DNA of 64,000 nt from Paenibacillus aceris (GCF_017874035.1 NZ_JAGGKV010000029.1:1-64000); one strand, 5' to 3'. Shown: positions 35,443-44,370, counted from the first letter of the stretch. Made by a program: numbers and translations. Notes: generated by a model not told the origin, from the letters alone.

Positions 35443-35652
35443 TCATTTGATCTTTTTCTCCTCACGCAAGTGCTGGATTTTTTTATTTACTGATGATTCC
35501 GTTTTACCAAGGATCTCTCCGATCTCACTGAACGTGTAATTCGTCGTGTTGTAGAGCCCAATTAGTTCTTTTGTCTGCTCTGGAAGCCAGCGGCGACAAA
35601 TCTTAAATATTATTTGATTTACTCTATTAGATGCGTTATAGTTACACTCCAT
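35443..35652 (-). CDS. Small HTH protein, ~69 aa
   Basis: The C-terminal half (WLPEQTKELIGLYNTTNYTFSEIGEILGKTESSVNKKIQHL) is a sigma-4/Myb-like helix-turn-helix. Probably a small DNA-binding regulator. The gene is divergent from 35678-35920, with its start overlapping that gene's upstream region by a few bases. No good ribosome binding site, so the start is uncertain. Confidence 0.55.
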   Translation of the reverse strand: MECNYNASNRVNQIIFKICRRWLPEQTKELIGLYNTTNYTFSEIGEILGKTESSVNKKIQHLREEKKIK

Positions 35653-35677
35653 GATTGATAATGAAGGAGGAGCAATA

Positions 35678-35920
35678 ATGACTTTTTTGGCTGGGCAAGC
35701 ATTAACTACAGATCAAGACTTTGAAGCAGCTATCAAAACCAAAGAGAATGTTGTTGCTTATCAAGGAAGTCAAAGACTTAGACCTGTTTCAACAGTAACT
35801 CAATATAACCATGAGTCTGTTAAACTGGCAGATGGCACAACGATTTTAAGAATCGCAAGTGTGATTCGTACATTAAATGATGAAGAGAAATTATCTTACT
35901 TAGTGGGTGCGAAAGCGTAA
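35678..35920 (+). CDS. Hypothetical protein, 80 aa
   Basis: AAGGAGGAG precedes the ATG at 35678; an upstream ATG at 35651 lies before that site. The product is a small beta-rich protein (VVAYQGSQRLRPVSTVTQYNHESVKLADGTTILRIASVIR). No family recognised. It is divergent from the HTH gene, a common layout for a regulator and its target. Confidence 0.65.
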   Translation: MTFLAGQALTTDQDFEAAIKTKENVVAYQGSQRLRPVSTVTQYNHESVKLADGTTILRIASVIRTLNDEEKLSYLVGAKA

Positions 35921-35968
35921 AAATGGGGGGATGATCTCTCCTCTTATTTACTTGAAAGACGAGTTATA

Positions 35969-36268
35969 TTACCTTGCAAACTTCCCTTCAATACAATTGG
36001 CATAGAACCAACGGAGAGCAGCATAAGCAATCCTGTCATCAGAAGCACTTCCACTAGCAATCAATTCTTCTACAAAGGCCAACACGATCTCTTGGGGGTT
36101 AGTATTATCTCGATCCGCTAGCTCTTCTAATGCACTATAACTTGTATCTCCTAATGCCAAATATATCCCTTGTTCTAATTTTGTTAATTGAGATATATCC
36201 GATACTCCAATCTCCTCTAAGGGAGCAAATTCTTCTTCCCCTGACTCGCTACGCCACATGGCTGGCAT
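35969..36268 (-). CDS. Hypothetical acidic protein, ~99 aa
   Basis: Acidic helical protein (ISQLTKLEQGIYLALGDTSY, then VLAFVEELIASGSASDDRIAYAALRW). No ribosome binding site near 36268, and Leu/Ile starts inside are possible, so the 5' end is uncertain or lost. Not recognised. Confidence 0.5.
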   Translation of the reverse strand: MPAMWRSESGEEEFAPLEEIGVSDISQLTKLEQGIYLALGDTSYSALEELADRDNTNPQEIVLAFVEELIASGSASDDRIAYAALRWFYANCIEGKFAR

Positions 36269-36354
36269 AGATAGTTATCCCGGGTTAACACAAAGGCTCT
36301 GCACTTCAGCCAGGCTGCGGACTTATTAATGGGTTAACTTGTTTCATGAATAAA

Positions 36355-36507
36355 TCAGAACTTCACCTTCTCGATCTTCAAACACTTCTGACAATAGAAT
36401 ACCGCTTCGAAATAAGTCCCGTTTGCGCCCCTCTTAAATAACTCTCGATACTTATGATCACATGGTTTATTTATTGCCGATTGACCATTTGGAGGATTAC
36501 TGTTCAT
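36355..36507 (-). CDS. Small Cys-containing protein, 50 aa
   Basis: AAAGGG eleven bases before the ATG. Sequence includes KPCDHKYRELFKRG then FYCQKCLKIEKVKF: a C..H..CxxC set that could hold zinc. Too short for routine ORF calls but well formed. Neighbour of the RepL-like HTH gene on the same strand. Confidence 0.6.
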   Translation of the reverse strand: MNSNPPNGQSAINKPCDHKYRELFKRGANGTYFEAVFYCQKCLKIEKVKF

Positions 36508-36651
36508 GATTTCATCGCCCTTTCTTTTTTACCATCCATTTACAGAAAATGAGGTAAAATTACCGCAAACGAAAACGCTGAAATCCCGTACCACTACTGG
36601 TCGCAAGGCAGTTTTTCAAATCGGCTGGTTCTTTACTCTTTATATATATCA

Positions 36652-37167
36652 TCATGTAGCAATTAAAGAGTTCCGTTTCTTACCGGCTTTAAACCTCTCC
36701 AAATGCTCCTGTTTAACTCTCTCGTGATACTCATTATCGAAGAGCCAAAAGAGATGAGCAGGAACATCACCGTTCTGGAAAAGAAACGGATTGATGTAGT
36801 AGATCTCACGCTCAGCACTGCACCATCTACCGAGCGCGTTCTTCCGCATCAGCTCTTTGACGACCTTACGAATGTTGGAGCGATCAATCCCAGTCTCATC
36901 AGCCATACGCTCAACGGTCATGTATTCGCCATGGGTTGTGACAAGAGCATTGGTATTCATTTGCAGGAAGTGAGAGAGATGATAAAGAACCCGCTCTTCA
37001 GCAGGCTTGAATAGGTTCGAACGTTTCACGAAACGCCACACCTCCGTCATGGACTTAACAAAACGATCCTGCTTGACGACGCCGACTATTTCGCCATCAT
37101 CATCAATAATGTATTTTCCCTCCCGTTTTCGTACCAAGGTCTTAATCTCACCCCTTTTTGAAACCAT
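36652..37167 (-). CDS. Winged-HTH protein of RepL/phage-regulator type
   Basis: About 171 residues. Residues ~55-130 (PAEERVLYHLSHFLQMNTNALVTTHGE, then MTVERMADETGIDRSNIRKVVKELMRKNALGRW, then YYINPFLFQNG) match the winged-helix layout of Firmicute plasmid RepL-like and phage regulatory proteins. The start is unclear: ATG at 37167 lacks a ribosome binding site, and TTG at 37137 has GGGGTG upstream. Could be a plasmid or phage remnant; orphan here. Confidence 0.6.
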   Translation of the reverse strand: MVSKRGEIKTLVRKREGKYIIDDDGEIVGVVKQDRFVKSMTEVWRFVKRSNLFKPAEERVLYHLSHFLQMNTNALVTTHGEYMTVERMADETGIDRSNIRKVVKELMRKNALGRWCSAEREIYYINPFLFQNGDVPAHLFWLFDNEYHERVKQEHLERFKAGKKRNSLIAT

Positions 37168-37299
37168 GGTTTGCGTGTGGGTGCTTTCTGTTGCTGAGCA
37201 GAGAGTGCTGATGCATGCAACCGAGAATAGCAATTCTCGGGGATCAAAGGATTTAATGATTGTAAGTAATGCTCTGGATGTGGTTGAAACCTGATGGTT

Positions 37300-37373
37300 T
37301 CAAAAGGCAGCCTCTTGATCTCGGCTGCCTTCACTGGTGTTTTATTATGCTATCGTTCACCGTTAGTTGAGTC
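37300..37373 (+). repeat. Dispersed hairpin repeat, copy 22
   Basis: AAAAGGCAGCC..GGCTGCCTT hairpin then GCTATCGTTCACCGTTAG. No left arm. Closest to copies 16 and 17. Confidence 0.88.
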
Positions 37374-37556
37374 CCTTTAATTTGGTTTTGCAGTGATTTC
37401 CGTTAAAGTTCATGCATCACGAAGTCCCACCGAGTTAAGGCAGCTTGCTGCCGATCGCGATGCGGTTAGTCGGTGCGGATGTATGTCCCGGCAATTACTT
37501 CCTCGTTCCTTGTTTCCGGGACCGAGGGTCGCCCAGAGTCTTCTTTTAAACGTCAC

Positions 37557-38009
37557 TTATTTTTTAGCCAGTTGTTCCGCCAAACCGATTAGAAGTCCAT
37601 CTTTTCCACGAATGTAGCAGAGCCGATACGAGTCCTCGTACTGAACCACTTCGCCAACGAGCTCAGCACCATACTTAGTGAGTCTGGATACCACTTCGTC
37701 AATGTCTTCAACGGTGAACATGACGCGTAGATAACCGAGGGCATTTACAGGAGCAGTTCGGTGATCTGATATAGTAGGTGGGGTGAGAAATCGCGAAAGT
37801 TCAAGTCGGCTATGGCCATCTGGGGTAACCATCATAGCAATCTCTACACACTGTGAACCCAGCCCGGTTACGCGACCAGCCCATTCACCTTCGACAGTAG
37901 CTCGCCCTTCGAGCTTCAAGCCAATCTCCTCGAAGAAAGAGATCGAGTCATCAAGGGATTCTACAACGATGCCAACATTGTCCATTCTTAGTAATTTGTT
38001 TTTTGTCAT
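37557..38009 (-). CDS. VOC-family protein
   Basis: 150 residues with two VOC modules: MDNVGIVVESLDDSISFFEEIGLKLEGRA at the start, a mid-region NALGYLRVMFTVEDIDEVVSRLTKYGAELVG, and a closing YIRGKDGLLIGLAEQ. Ligands His/Glu are partly replaced, so catalytic activity is uncertain. AAGGAG precedes the ATG. One of three VOC genes in the window; with the DinB gene next to it, this resembles antibiotic/thiol-stress gene neighbourhoods, but nothing specific is shown. Confidence 0.88.
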   Translation of the reverse strand: MTKNKLLRMDNVGIVVESLDDSISFFEEIGLKLEGRATVEGEWAGRVTGLGSQCVEIAMMVTPDGHSRLELSRFLTPPTISDHRTAPVNALGYLRVMFTVEDIDEVVSRLTKYGAELVGEVVQYEDSYRLCYIRGKDGLLIGLAEQLAKK

Positions 38010-38177
38010 AGTTTTATCTCCTTATGTGTACAAATTTATTACCTGATCATCTTCATAGTTTATTCTATCAAAAATTACTAATTCCTTCCAAACGATTAAC
38101 ATCTTGTCACAGTTCATGATAACAGTGATAAGTCACAGTATAGTAAAATGTGAACTAATTATTCTAGGTAATTTCAC

Positions 38178-38663
38178 TTAGCTTGCATCTGCTTTCCAGC
38201 TCTTGTGCAGCATCCGAATATAACAGATTTGACCAATGTGATATGCATTATGAGTTGACACATTTCCGAGTACCTCCCACCACTTGGCAGCCATTGGGAA
38301 ACCATTCACATCACTTTCGACTTTTTCTTCAGTAAGTAGATCTTGCCATTTTAAAAGTACCTCTAACAATCGTTCTTTTAAGCCAGTGAAGTGTTGATCA
38401 TTGGGAACCATGAAACTTTTATTATTATTTTCTAGGGAAGGCACAGCATTGACATGAGATTTTTGATACCTAGTTTGCCAAGTTTCATTCCAATAAAGTA
38501 AATGCTGCACAATTTCAGCGATACTATGACTATCTTCAGTAGGTTTCCAAAACGCTACTTCCTCTGACAAATCTTTAACTGCGTCTGAAAATGGTGGGTA
38601 CCAACTAGGGTCATTAGCATTTGCTAATAACTGATCGGATAAAATATCTTTTACATGAAACAT
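38178..38663 (-). CDS. DinB-family protein
   Basis: 161 residues from the ATG at 38663 (AAGGAG upstream). Four-helix DinB/YfiT fold with the metal-binding histidines in EIVQHLLYWNETW near 55 and HNAYHIGQICYIR near 145. Family members are thiol-dependent transferases or of unknown role. Located between two VOC genes on the same strand. Confidence 0.88.
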   Translation of the reverse strand: MFHVKDILSDQLLANANDPSWYPPFSDAVKDLSEEVAFWKPTEDSHSIAEIVQHLLYWNETWQTRYQKSHVNAVPSLENNNKSFMVPNDQHFTGLKERLLEVLLKWQDLLTEEKVESDVNGFPMAAKWWEVLGNVSTHNAYHIGQICYIRMLHKSWKADAS

Positions 38664-38696
38664 ACTTTCCACACTCCTTCTTATTGAGCTAGTGTA

Positions 38697-39050
38697 TCAT
38701 TGTTCATGAGCAAGAATGTTGATAAGCTTACCAAACGGGTCGCGAACATAGAATCTTCGAACGCCCCAAGGCTCATCAACAGGCCCATATTCAATCGGAA
38801 ATCCTGCGCTCTTCATGCCCTCTAATGCAGCATCGACATCATCGACTTCAATAGAAAGATCAGGCGTAAGCGTTCTTGAGCCACCTTGTGAGGCAAAACT
38901 AATTTGAATGCTCATCTCCTCGTTTAAACCATAAGTTCTAATCCACCCCTGATCAATCATTAAATCAAGGCCGAGCACATCCTGGTAGAAGCTTTTAGCT
39001 GCCGTGATATCCTTCGTATTGATATTGGCGACGATTCGTTTGACCTTCAT
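38697..39050 (-). CDS. VOC-family protein
   Basis: 117 residues. GGGAGG before the ATG at 39050 decides the start over 39107. MKVKRIVANINTKDITAAKSFYQDVLGLDLMID start and FYVRDPFGKLINILAHEQ end are typical of glyoxalase-fold proteins of the bleomycin-resistance/PhnB type. Substrate not indicated. Confidence 0.88.
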   Translation of the reverse strand: MKVKRIVANINTKDITAAKSFYQDVLGLDLMIDQGWIRTYGLNEEMSIQISFASQGGSRTLTPDLSIEVDDVDAALEGMKSAGFPIEYGPVDEPWGVRRFYVRDPFGKLINILAHEQ

Positions 39051-39243
39051 TTCAAACCTCCCAGTCATAAGCAGATGTACTTCAAGTAGACCGTTAATCG
39101 CCATCATACAATAATACCTTTTTAAGTCTATAAATCGTCATTAAGAATTCGCTATTTTGACATCAAAGCCTGAGTGCTGTTCGACAAAACCCCCTTATAA
39201 TGAAGCCATTACCATGTGATAGGAAAGGAGATCTTCGGTTAAA

Positions 39244-39801
39244 ATGAGCGAAAACTACCATGCACCGAGACAAGCTAGCAACAAGAATTATACGGCTGCC
39301 ATCGTCACCATCTCATTGGTCGCAAATATCGTTATTTTACTCTTGTTCTTCTCACCGATTGGCTACAAGGGAGAGATCGATTTCTACCTCACCATTTTTC
39401 CAAGAATCAATGGGGTGTTGAACAGCTTCACCTTTATCTTCCTGCTAGCCGCGTTGATCGCAATCCTACGGAAGAACGTAAAGCTTCACAAAGGGTTCAT
39501 TCTCGCCGCCTTCTCTTCTACACTGTTGTTCCTTGTCTCCTACTTAACGTTCCATTACATGTCTTCGGAGACGGCAACGTTCGGTGGTGAAGGCATTATT
39601 CGGCCGATTTATTTCTTCATTCTGATCTCTCACAGCATTCTGGCGGCCATCATCGTGCCACTCGCTTTGTTCACTCTCGTATGGGGATGGACTAACCAAT
39701 TGCATAAACATCGTAGAATTGCCCGTTGGACGATGCCGATCTGGCTATATGTCAGCTTAACCGGGGTTGTCGTGTTCCTAATGATGGAACCGTATTATTA
39801 A
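39244..39801 (+). CDS. DUF420 (YozB-like) membrane protein
   Basis: 185 residues with five helices: LPRINGVLNSFTFIFLLA-type segment (here FPRINGVLNSFTFIF), KLHKGFILAAFSSTLLFLVSY, and HRRIARWTMPIWLYVSLTGV. DUF420 proteins such as YozB/CtaM assist cytochrome oxidase assembly in Bacillus relatives. AAAGGAG is upstream of the ATG. Repeat copy 23 follows its stop. Confidence 0.88.
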   Translation: MSENYHAPRQASNKNYTAAIVTISLVANIVILLLFFSPIGYKGEIDFYLTIFPRINGVLNSFTFIFLLAALIAILRKNVKLHKGFILAAFSSTLLFLVSYLTFHYMSSETATFGGEGIIRPIYFFILISHSILAAIIVPLALFTLVWGWTNQLHKHRRIARWTMPIWLYVSLTGVVVFLMMEPYY

Positions 39802-39823
39802 AAAGTCATTGTTCCTTCTCTTC

Positions 39824-39896
39824 CAAGGGAGCTGCTGCCGTCCTCGGCGAGCTGCTCCCTTGTTTGATTAAACTAACGTTCAACGTTAGTTTAATC
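39824..39896 (+). repeat. Dispersed hairpin repeat, copy 23
   Basis: Hairpin AAGGGAGC..GCTCCCTT then a perfect-palindrome right arm (AAACTAACGTTCAACGTTAG). Terminator for genes on both sides. Confidence 0.85.
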
Positions 39897-39919
39897 AAAC
39901 AGTTTGGGATAAAATTTTA

Positions 39920-40390
39920 TCAATTGAAGATAATCTCTCTCATAAATGGTGTACAGGAAAAACAGTTATCAATCTCTTCATCAACTAATGACCAATACAA
40001 GATAGTTTTCCTATTTAAATCAATATCACTAATTAAATGCCCCTTTATCTTTTCCCAAATTCCATCTTCGATCTTCCCTTCTGTCACTGCGTCATCAAAT
40101 GAAGATATGATCAAGCTCATTAATGCGAATTTTTCACTTGGGTTTAGTTCAGCACTTTCGTAAAATGAGACAAATTCGTTCACTCTCGATGAATCTGCAC
40201 TTTCATATTCCCAATCTTGCGAATACTCTCCTAACTCAGGTAGACTCAATTTATGAGTCAGACTTTCGATTGCCTGCCTAGTAATAAAAAACTCCTTATT
40301 ATCGCTCAATAGATTTCCCCCGTTATTATTATCCTCGAATCTTTTGAAGTCAACGAACGTTTTCCGATAGTTTAATACTAAAACCAACAT
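39920..40390 (-). CDS. Hypothetical acidic protein, ~156 aa
   Basis: Acidic helical protein (LSLPELGEYSQDWEYESAD, then LNPSEKFALMSLIISSFDDAVTEG). It follows the CdiI-like gene by 15 bases on the same strand, so both probably form one two-gene unit between repeat arms at 39896 and 40818. Weak ribosome binding site. Unnamed family; immunity-type role inferred from the partner. Confidence 0.6.
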   Translation of the reverse strand: MLVLVLNYRKTFVDFKRFEDNNNGGNLLSDNKEFFITRQAIESLTHKLSLPELGEYSQDWEYESADSSRVNEFVSFYESAELNPSEKFALMSLIISSFDDAVTEGKIEDGIWEKIKGHLISDIDLNRKTILYWSLVDEEIDNCFSCTPFMREIIFN

Positions 40391-40405
40391 CCAGCAGTAT
40401 TTACT

Positions 40406-40798
40406 TCAGTTGTTTTTATCCTGATAAATCTTTATAAGGGGCGCTATTGTCTCATATGCTTGGAGAAAATGAAGTACAATCAAATCGAACTCTTCTTTAA
40501 GTTCTAAGTTTTCCTTCCAAAAATCCTGATTAACCTTTAATAGCGAACATAACAGGTCTCCCGTATAATAATTTCCGGAGTTCAACGGGTTTTCAACTAA
40601 TCTTTTAATGGCTATGGGGACAAGGTAATTTAGAGCAAATTTTTGTAATATCATCCGGGTAAGATCATCATTTGTAAAATCCTTTAGAGCTTTTCTTCTT
40701 AGTGTAAGACACTTTCTTATCAAACCAGTGGCTCCCTCGTCAGGATCTCCCCAATTTTCCCCATCGATTTCCTCTAAAGACTTATTTAAATCCAGCAT
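40406..40798 (-). CDS. CdiI-type contact-dependent inhibition immunity protein
   Basis: 130 residues from the ATG at 40798 (GGAGG upstream). LNKSLEEIDGENWGDPDEG, then LIRKCLTLRRKALKDFTNDDLTRMILQKFALNYLVPIAIKRL and YYTGDLLCSLL match the CdiI_2 immunity family (PF18593). These proteins bind and block the toxin domain of CDI or Rhs proteins. No toxin is encoded nearby, so it is an orphan immunity gene. Confidence 0.85.
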   Translation of the reverse strand: MLDLNKSLEEIDGENWGDPDEGATGLIRKCLTLRRKALKDFTNDDLTRMILQKFALNYLVPIAIKRLVENPLNSGNYYTGDLLCSLLKVNQDFWKENLELKEEFDLIVLHFLQAYETIAPLIKIYQDKNN

Positions 40799-40817
40799 AT
40801 TTACCTCCACTCTTAGG

Positions 40818-40846
40818 TCGGAACAATCGTTCTCCGTTAGATTAAC
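40818..40846 (+). repeat. Dispersed repeat, copy 24 (right arm)
   Basis: GGAACAATCGTTCTCCGTTAG then ATTAACG. Supplies the ATC TAA end of the gene at 40837-41106. Confidence 0.8.
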
Positions 40847-41106
40847 GAGTAATATAATTGGCTTATGAATATTTTAATAAGCAAAATGACCAAAACTGCG
40901 AGCCAGCCGAAAAAGAAAAGACCTAAACACGCACTAAACATTTGTTTCCCGAAACTTCTTCTTTCATCTGATATCTTGATCGTTAAGATAAAACCTATAA
41001 ATATTAAAAAGAATAAAGTCCAACAGATACTCTGGAATAGAAAGATGGCTCCGCCGAATAAAAATGATGCTAGAATAAAATAAATTATCGATTTTTTCTT
41101 GTTCAT
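40837..41106 (-). CDS. Small three-helix membrane protein
   Basis: 89 residues; hydrophobic segments at about 8-24, 27-44 and 60-80. No family recognised. AAAGGTG precedes the ATG. The stop codon TAA lies inside the right arm of repeat copy 24, so the last residues (..YSLI) overlap the repeat. Confidence 0.65.
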   Translation of the reverse strand: MNKKKSIIYFILASFLFGGAIFLFQSICWTLFFLIFIGFILTIKISDERRSFGKQMFSACLGLFFFGWLAVLVILLIKIFISQLYYSLI

Positions 41107-41199
41107 TTTTCACCTTTGATTTTTTTATGGCTAAATCCCCCACAGTGTATCTCGGCAACTAGAGATTACAATAATTAAGTGTTCCATTTCTTCTCCACG

Positions 41200-41296
41200 T
41201 TATCCTCACAGTTAATTCAATGAAAAAGAGAACAGCTGCCGGTAGCGGCGATCTGCTCCCTGGTTACTCAATTATCATTTCTCGTTAGCGGAATTA
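41200..41296 (+). repeat. Dispersed hairpin repeat, copy 25 (full)
   Basis: ATCCTCACAGTTAATTCAATG left arm (diverged), hairpin GAACAGCTGCC..GGCGATCTGCTCCC, right arm AATTATCATTTCTCGTTAG. Confidence 0.8.
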
Positions 41297-41341
41297 TTGG
41301 GGCCTTTAACGGATTTACGAGTAAATTTGTATAGTCATTAA

Positions 41342-41931
41342 CTAAGATTGCTTAGTGGGAAGCTCTTCAATTGACTTGTAGATAAGTTTTTGTTTATTTG
41401 GTAATTCCATATCTCTATGAAAGTGACCAAAATACCACTTTTTATAAGATAAGCGTTCTTTTATTTGCTCAAGGTAATCACTTAACTGATCCTCATGAAT
41501 ACCAGTATTATTAGATTCATTTAGTATCTGCAAGGTCGATGTAGGACACATATGCGTGATTACGAAGTGTGAGATTGAGCTCCACCAAAAGTAAATATCT
41601 TGTATCCCTTAATAGTAAAGATCTGTCCTCGCATTAAATGTATAATGCTTTCGCTTATTCGATGTACGTTTCCACCATTCCAATTCTCTTCAGGGTAAGA
41701 ATTAAGCAACTGGAAATTCTCATGATTTCCGTCAATAAATAAAGTACTAAAGTTTTTTTGAGCTAACCATTTCCTCCAATATAATTCATCATTTTTATTG
41801 TCCCATACAAGTCCAAAATCTCCAGCAATTATTACGAAGTCATCTTTACTTAAATCTCTATTTATGGGAAATCGCTTGGAATTCAATTTACCAATATCTA
41901 TATACCCATGAAGATCACCAGTTACATACAA
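41342..41931 (-). pseudogene. Metallophosphoesterase with internal deletion and frameshift
   Basis: N-terminal part: YVTGDLHGYIDIGKL, then IAGDFGLVWDNK, then LFIDGNHENFQLL, the DxH, GD and GNHE motifs of calcineurin-like phosphoesterases. The C-terminal part in another frame: LTDYLEQIKE-like segment, then KKWYFGHFHRD (GHxH). About 25 residues around ..FTFGGAQS.. are missing at the junction near 41555. All metal ligands survive, but in two frames. Flanked by repeat copies 25 and 26. Confidence 0.75.
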
Positions 41932-42013
41932 CGTATTTCACTTCCTTGGAGAAATCTCAATTTAGTAACTAACAGTTTATTCTCCACTCAACACGGGTTT
42001 CCTTTATTTGTAA

Positions 42014-42086
42014 CTAAACTGCCCAATAGCACAAAAGGCTGCACGCGGCAGCCTTTTTACAACTATAGTTCCTCGTTAGCTTAATG
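42014..42086 (+). repeat. Dispersed hairpin repeat, copy 26 (full)
   Basis: AACTGCCCAATAGC, hairpin AAAGGCTGC/GCAGCCTTT, right arm CAACTATAGTTCCTCGTTAG. Nearly identical core to copy 40. Confidence 0.9.
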
Positions 42087-42202
42087 CCCCGACCAATCTA
42101 ATACTTATTTTCCTAGTCTACAACCAAGCCTGTATGAAGCTGTGGCGAATATGTTGGGAATACAAAAAGCACCATCGTATGATGATGCCTTTATTACTTT
42201 TA

Positions 42203-42784
42203 TTAATCTGTCACTAACCATTTAAACTCCAAGCCTGTAGTTTCGATTATTTTCAAAAAATTTTCTTCAGAACAACAGCCAATCAATAAATCTTGTCCTC
42301 CTAAATCTAAATATGTAAAACTAATTGTCGTGTCAACAGTTTTTAGCAGTTCGTAAAATTTAACAAATACATTTACATCCACCCATGCCCTATCAACTTG
42401 AAAGTCCCAATGATATTCGACACCATTATGTTTAAATCTAAGCCAAGCTTTTTCTTCCTCAATATCCACATAATCTTCAACTTCTTCAAGTCTTAACAAG
42501 TCTTTTGTTAAACTACATAGTCTATTTGAAATCTTAATATAGTCCCCGTGATTCAAAATACACTTAGTATCAAAATACCATATATTATTTGAATATGAAG
42601 TAAAAGTGCCATTTGTATATTTGTTGCTTCCCATTGCTACTAATAATGTTCTATATGGTCTTTCTTCATATCTTTCCATCTCGAATTTATTCATCAAATC
42701 TTCTTCGGATAATCCATTACAAAGGGTAAAGCCTAATGAACTCAAAGTTTCAAATTGTTCTTCAAAAGAAATGAATTTTGCCAA
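42203..42784 (-). CDS. Hypothetical protein, ~193 aa
   Basis: Soluble alpha/beta protein (FISFEEQFETLSSLGFTLCNG, then WLRFKHNGVEYHWDFQVDRAWVD.., then FTYLDLGGQDLLIGC). Conserved-looking but not recognised by me. The TTG at 42784 is preferred: GGAG lies eight bases before it, whereas the TTG at 42793 is too close. It is probably co-transcribed with the tiny ORF upstream at 42815-42979. Confidence 0.65.
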   Translation of the reverse strand: MAKFISFEEQFETLSSLGFTLCNGLSEEDLMNKFEMERYEERPYRTLLVAMGSNKYTNGTFTSYSNNIWYFDTKCILNHGDYIKISNRLCSLTKDLLRLEEVEDYVDIEEEKAWLRFKHNGVEYHWDFQVDRAWVDVNVFVKFYELLKTVDTTISFTYLDLGGQDLLIGCCSEENFLKIIETTGLEFKWLVTD

Positions 42785-42814
42785 TAGTTTCAACTCCTAC
42801 TAATTAGGTTATTA

Positions 42815-42979
42815 TTAAAGCTTGTCTATAATCCTATAAACTGAATTGTGATTAAATTGAGCGGTTATATCCTGTTTTCTAATCCTCCCAATTTGTCGTT
42901 TACATACACCTAATATTTCGAACCATGCTTGGTAATTTAAGGGTAGTCTGTGTAAAATTTCTCTAATAGTTTGGTCGAT
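42815..42979 (-). CDS. Small HTH-like ORF without a standard start codon
   Basis: 54 codons: DQTIREILHRLPLNYQAWF, then RQIGRIRKQDITAQFNHNSVYRIIDKL, suggesting a small DNA- or RNA-binding protein. No ATG, GTG or TTG exists in frame; AGGAG stands ten bases before an ATC at 42977-42979. The frame opens 23 bases after the left arm of repeat copy 27. Either it uses an AUC start or it lost its 5' end at the repeat. Confidence 0.45.
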   Translation of the reverse strand: MDQTIREILHRLPLNYQAWFEILGVCKRQIGRIRKQDITAQFNHNSVYRIIDKL

Positions 42980-43001
42980 GGAGCAAAAACTCCTACCACG
43001 C

Positions 43002-43098
43002 TCTACTGCCCGTTACTTCTAAGAAAAAAGGGAACAGTTTCCAGAGGCGGCGATCTGCTCCCTAGTTATTCCACTCCCTCGGTTCTGTTAGAAGGGTT
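43002..43098 (+). repeat. Dispersed hairpin repeat, copy 27 (full)
   Basis: TCTACTGCCCGTTACTTC, hairpin GGGAACAGTTTCC..GATCTGCTCCC, right arm CCACTCCCTCGGTTCTGTTAG (diverged). Confidence 0.85.
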
Positions 43099-43115
43099 AA
43101 CAAGAAAAGTAAAAA

Positions 43116-43454
43116 TTAATCCTTTATTTCATACTCATATATTGGATTTATACATTTCAAGATAGAGACAACAGCATTATTGTATCCAGACATTTTCTCT
43201 ATTTCGTTTCCATCTGTAATTTGATTTCCTTCAAATTGTACTGAGATTTTATTGATTATATTTAGGTATTTGTTTACAAATTCAATTTCCTTCATTTCTT
43301 TAATATCCGCCAACATTTCATTATAAGCCTGTAGTTCACCTTCATCATTGTCATTAAAATCTGTTTTATCAAAAATAGTATTTGTTTTTGTGAACCGTAT
43401 TTTCCTTTCAATAACATCAACCAACGTAAATTGGTTCAGTTTCTTATTCTCAAT
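43116..43454 (-). CDS. Hypothetical protein, ~112 aa, unusual start
   Basis: Helical acidic protein (GELQAYNEMLADIKEMKEIEFVNKYLNIINKISVQFEG). The upstream frame continues past a TTG at 43424 to IENKKLNQFTL, and AGGGGGT lies just before an ATT codon at 43452-43454, so an AUU start is possible; otherwise TTG at 43424 (102 aa, no ribosome binding site). Follows the membrane gene at 43490-43726. Not recognised. Confidence 0.5.
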   Translation of the reverse strand: MENKKLNQFTLVDVIERKIRFTKTNTIFDKTDFNDNDEGELQAYNEMLADIKEMKEIEFVNKYLNIINKISVQFEGNQITDGNEIEKMSGYNNAVVSILKCINPIYEYEIKD

Positions 43455-43489
43455 CTTAATTACCCCCTGTTTGAATTAACATTATTATA

Positions 43490-43726
43490 TTAGAATTGAA
43501 TTTGCATTTTACCTGTAAATGTGTCAACCGCTATCCACAATGAAAATAGGAGTATTAATATCACGGTTACGACTATGACTGTTGTAAATTTGGATAACCT
43601 TCCTCTAAGCAATTTATACAGTTCTTTAACATCATTCGGAGTAATACCAAAATTCATGAACATAACAAACATAAAAATAATCACCAATACTACCAACAGT
43701 AAAAGACCACCAACTATATACCCCAT
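43490..43726 (-). CDS. Two-TM small membrane protein
   Basis: 78 residues, helices at about 3-27 and 48-68 separated by a basic loop (VKELYKLLRGRLSKF). AGGAAGGG precedes the ATG. Same-strand partner of 43116-43454 inside one repeat interval. Pairing of a small membrane protein with a soluble acidic protein is seen in immunity pairs, but this is inference. Confidence 0.6.
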   Translation of the reverse strand: MGYIVGGLLLLVVLVIIFMFVMFMNFGITPNDVKELYKLLRGRLSKFTTVIVVTVILILLFSLWIAVDTFTGKMQIQF

Positions 43727-43825
43727 ACTTTTCCCTTCCTGATGTTTCGAAGTCTAAGAAAATGACCTTCTTTTCCAAGATCTTCCTAAATATTGTCTTA
43801 CCTAGTTTGTCATTCGTGTTGTTCA

Positions 43826-43920
43826 GCTATACTGCCAGTTACTTCAAATTAAAAGGGAACAGCTGCCGGTCTGGCAATCTGCTCCCTTATTTTGCACTAT
43901 CGTTCCTCGTTAGTTCAATA
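43826..43920 (+). repeat. Dispersed hairpin repeat, copy 28 (full)
   Basis: GCTATACTGCCAGTTACTTC, hairpin AAGGGAACAGC..GCTCCCTT, right arm GCACTATCGTTCCTCGTTAG. Its TAA ends the gene at 43910. Confidence 0.9.
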
Positions 43921-44299
43921 GATTGGACGATTTAGGTGTACTACCTTTAGGCTTTCCAATTAGTAATGAATTAGGGAATTCATAATCCTCAGTTGTAATT
44001 AAGACCACTCGCCAAATGCAGTTGTTACTTCTCTCGTGACTTGAATAATCATTAATCCACATAATAAGCAACTTAGCGGACATCTCATTCTGCACCTCAA
44101 TAATCTTATCTTTTATATCAGAAATACCCTTATACAAATCAAATAAAGGAAACCATGTTCCTGATGCTTTTTCGAATAAGAAATCCCATAAGTCCGTTTT
44201 TTCTCCGATATCATATAAATACTGGGATAATTCGTCTACTTTATTCAATAGTCGGTTGTTCTCAACAAGAGATTCTAATGCTGTTGGTATATATTCCAA
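43910..44299 (-). CDS. Hypothetical protein, ~129 aa
   Basis: Soluble helical protein (LVENNRLLNKVDELSQYLYDIGEKTDLWDFLFEKASG). Start is TTG at 44299 with no clear Shine-Dalgarno. The last codons CTA TTG AAC TAA lie in the right arm of repeat copy 28, so LN-stop is repeat-encoded. Unrecognised. Confidence 0.6.
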   Translation of the reverse strand: MEYIPTALESLVENNRLLNKVDELSQYLYDIGEKTDLWDFLFEKASGTWFPLFDLYKGISDIKDKIIEVQNEMSAKLLIMWINDYSSHERSNNCIWRVVLITTEDYEFPNSLLIGKPKGSTPKSSNLLN

Positions 44300-44370
44300 A
44301 TAAAATTACATGTTAAATAGTTCTATCAGTAGTTAATCTTTCCTGCTTTTAGTATAAGACTCTTCTCCCC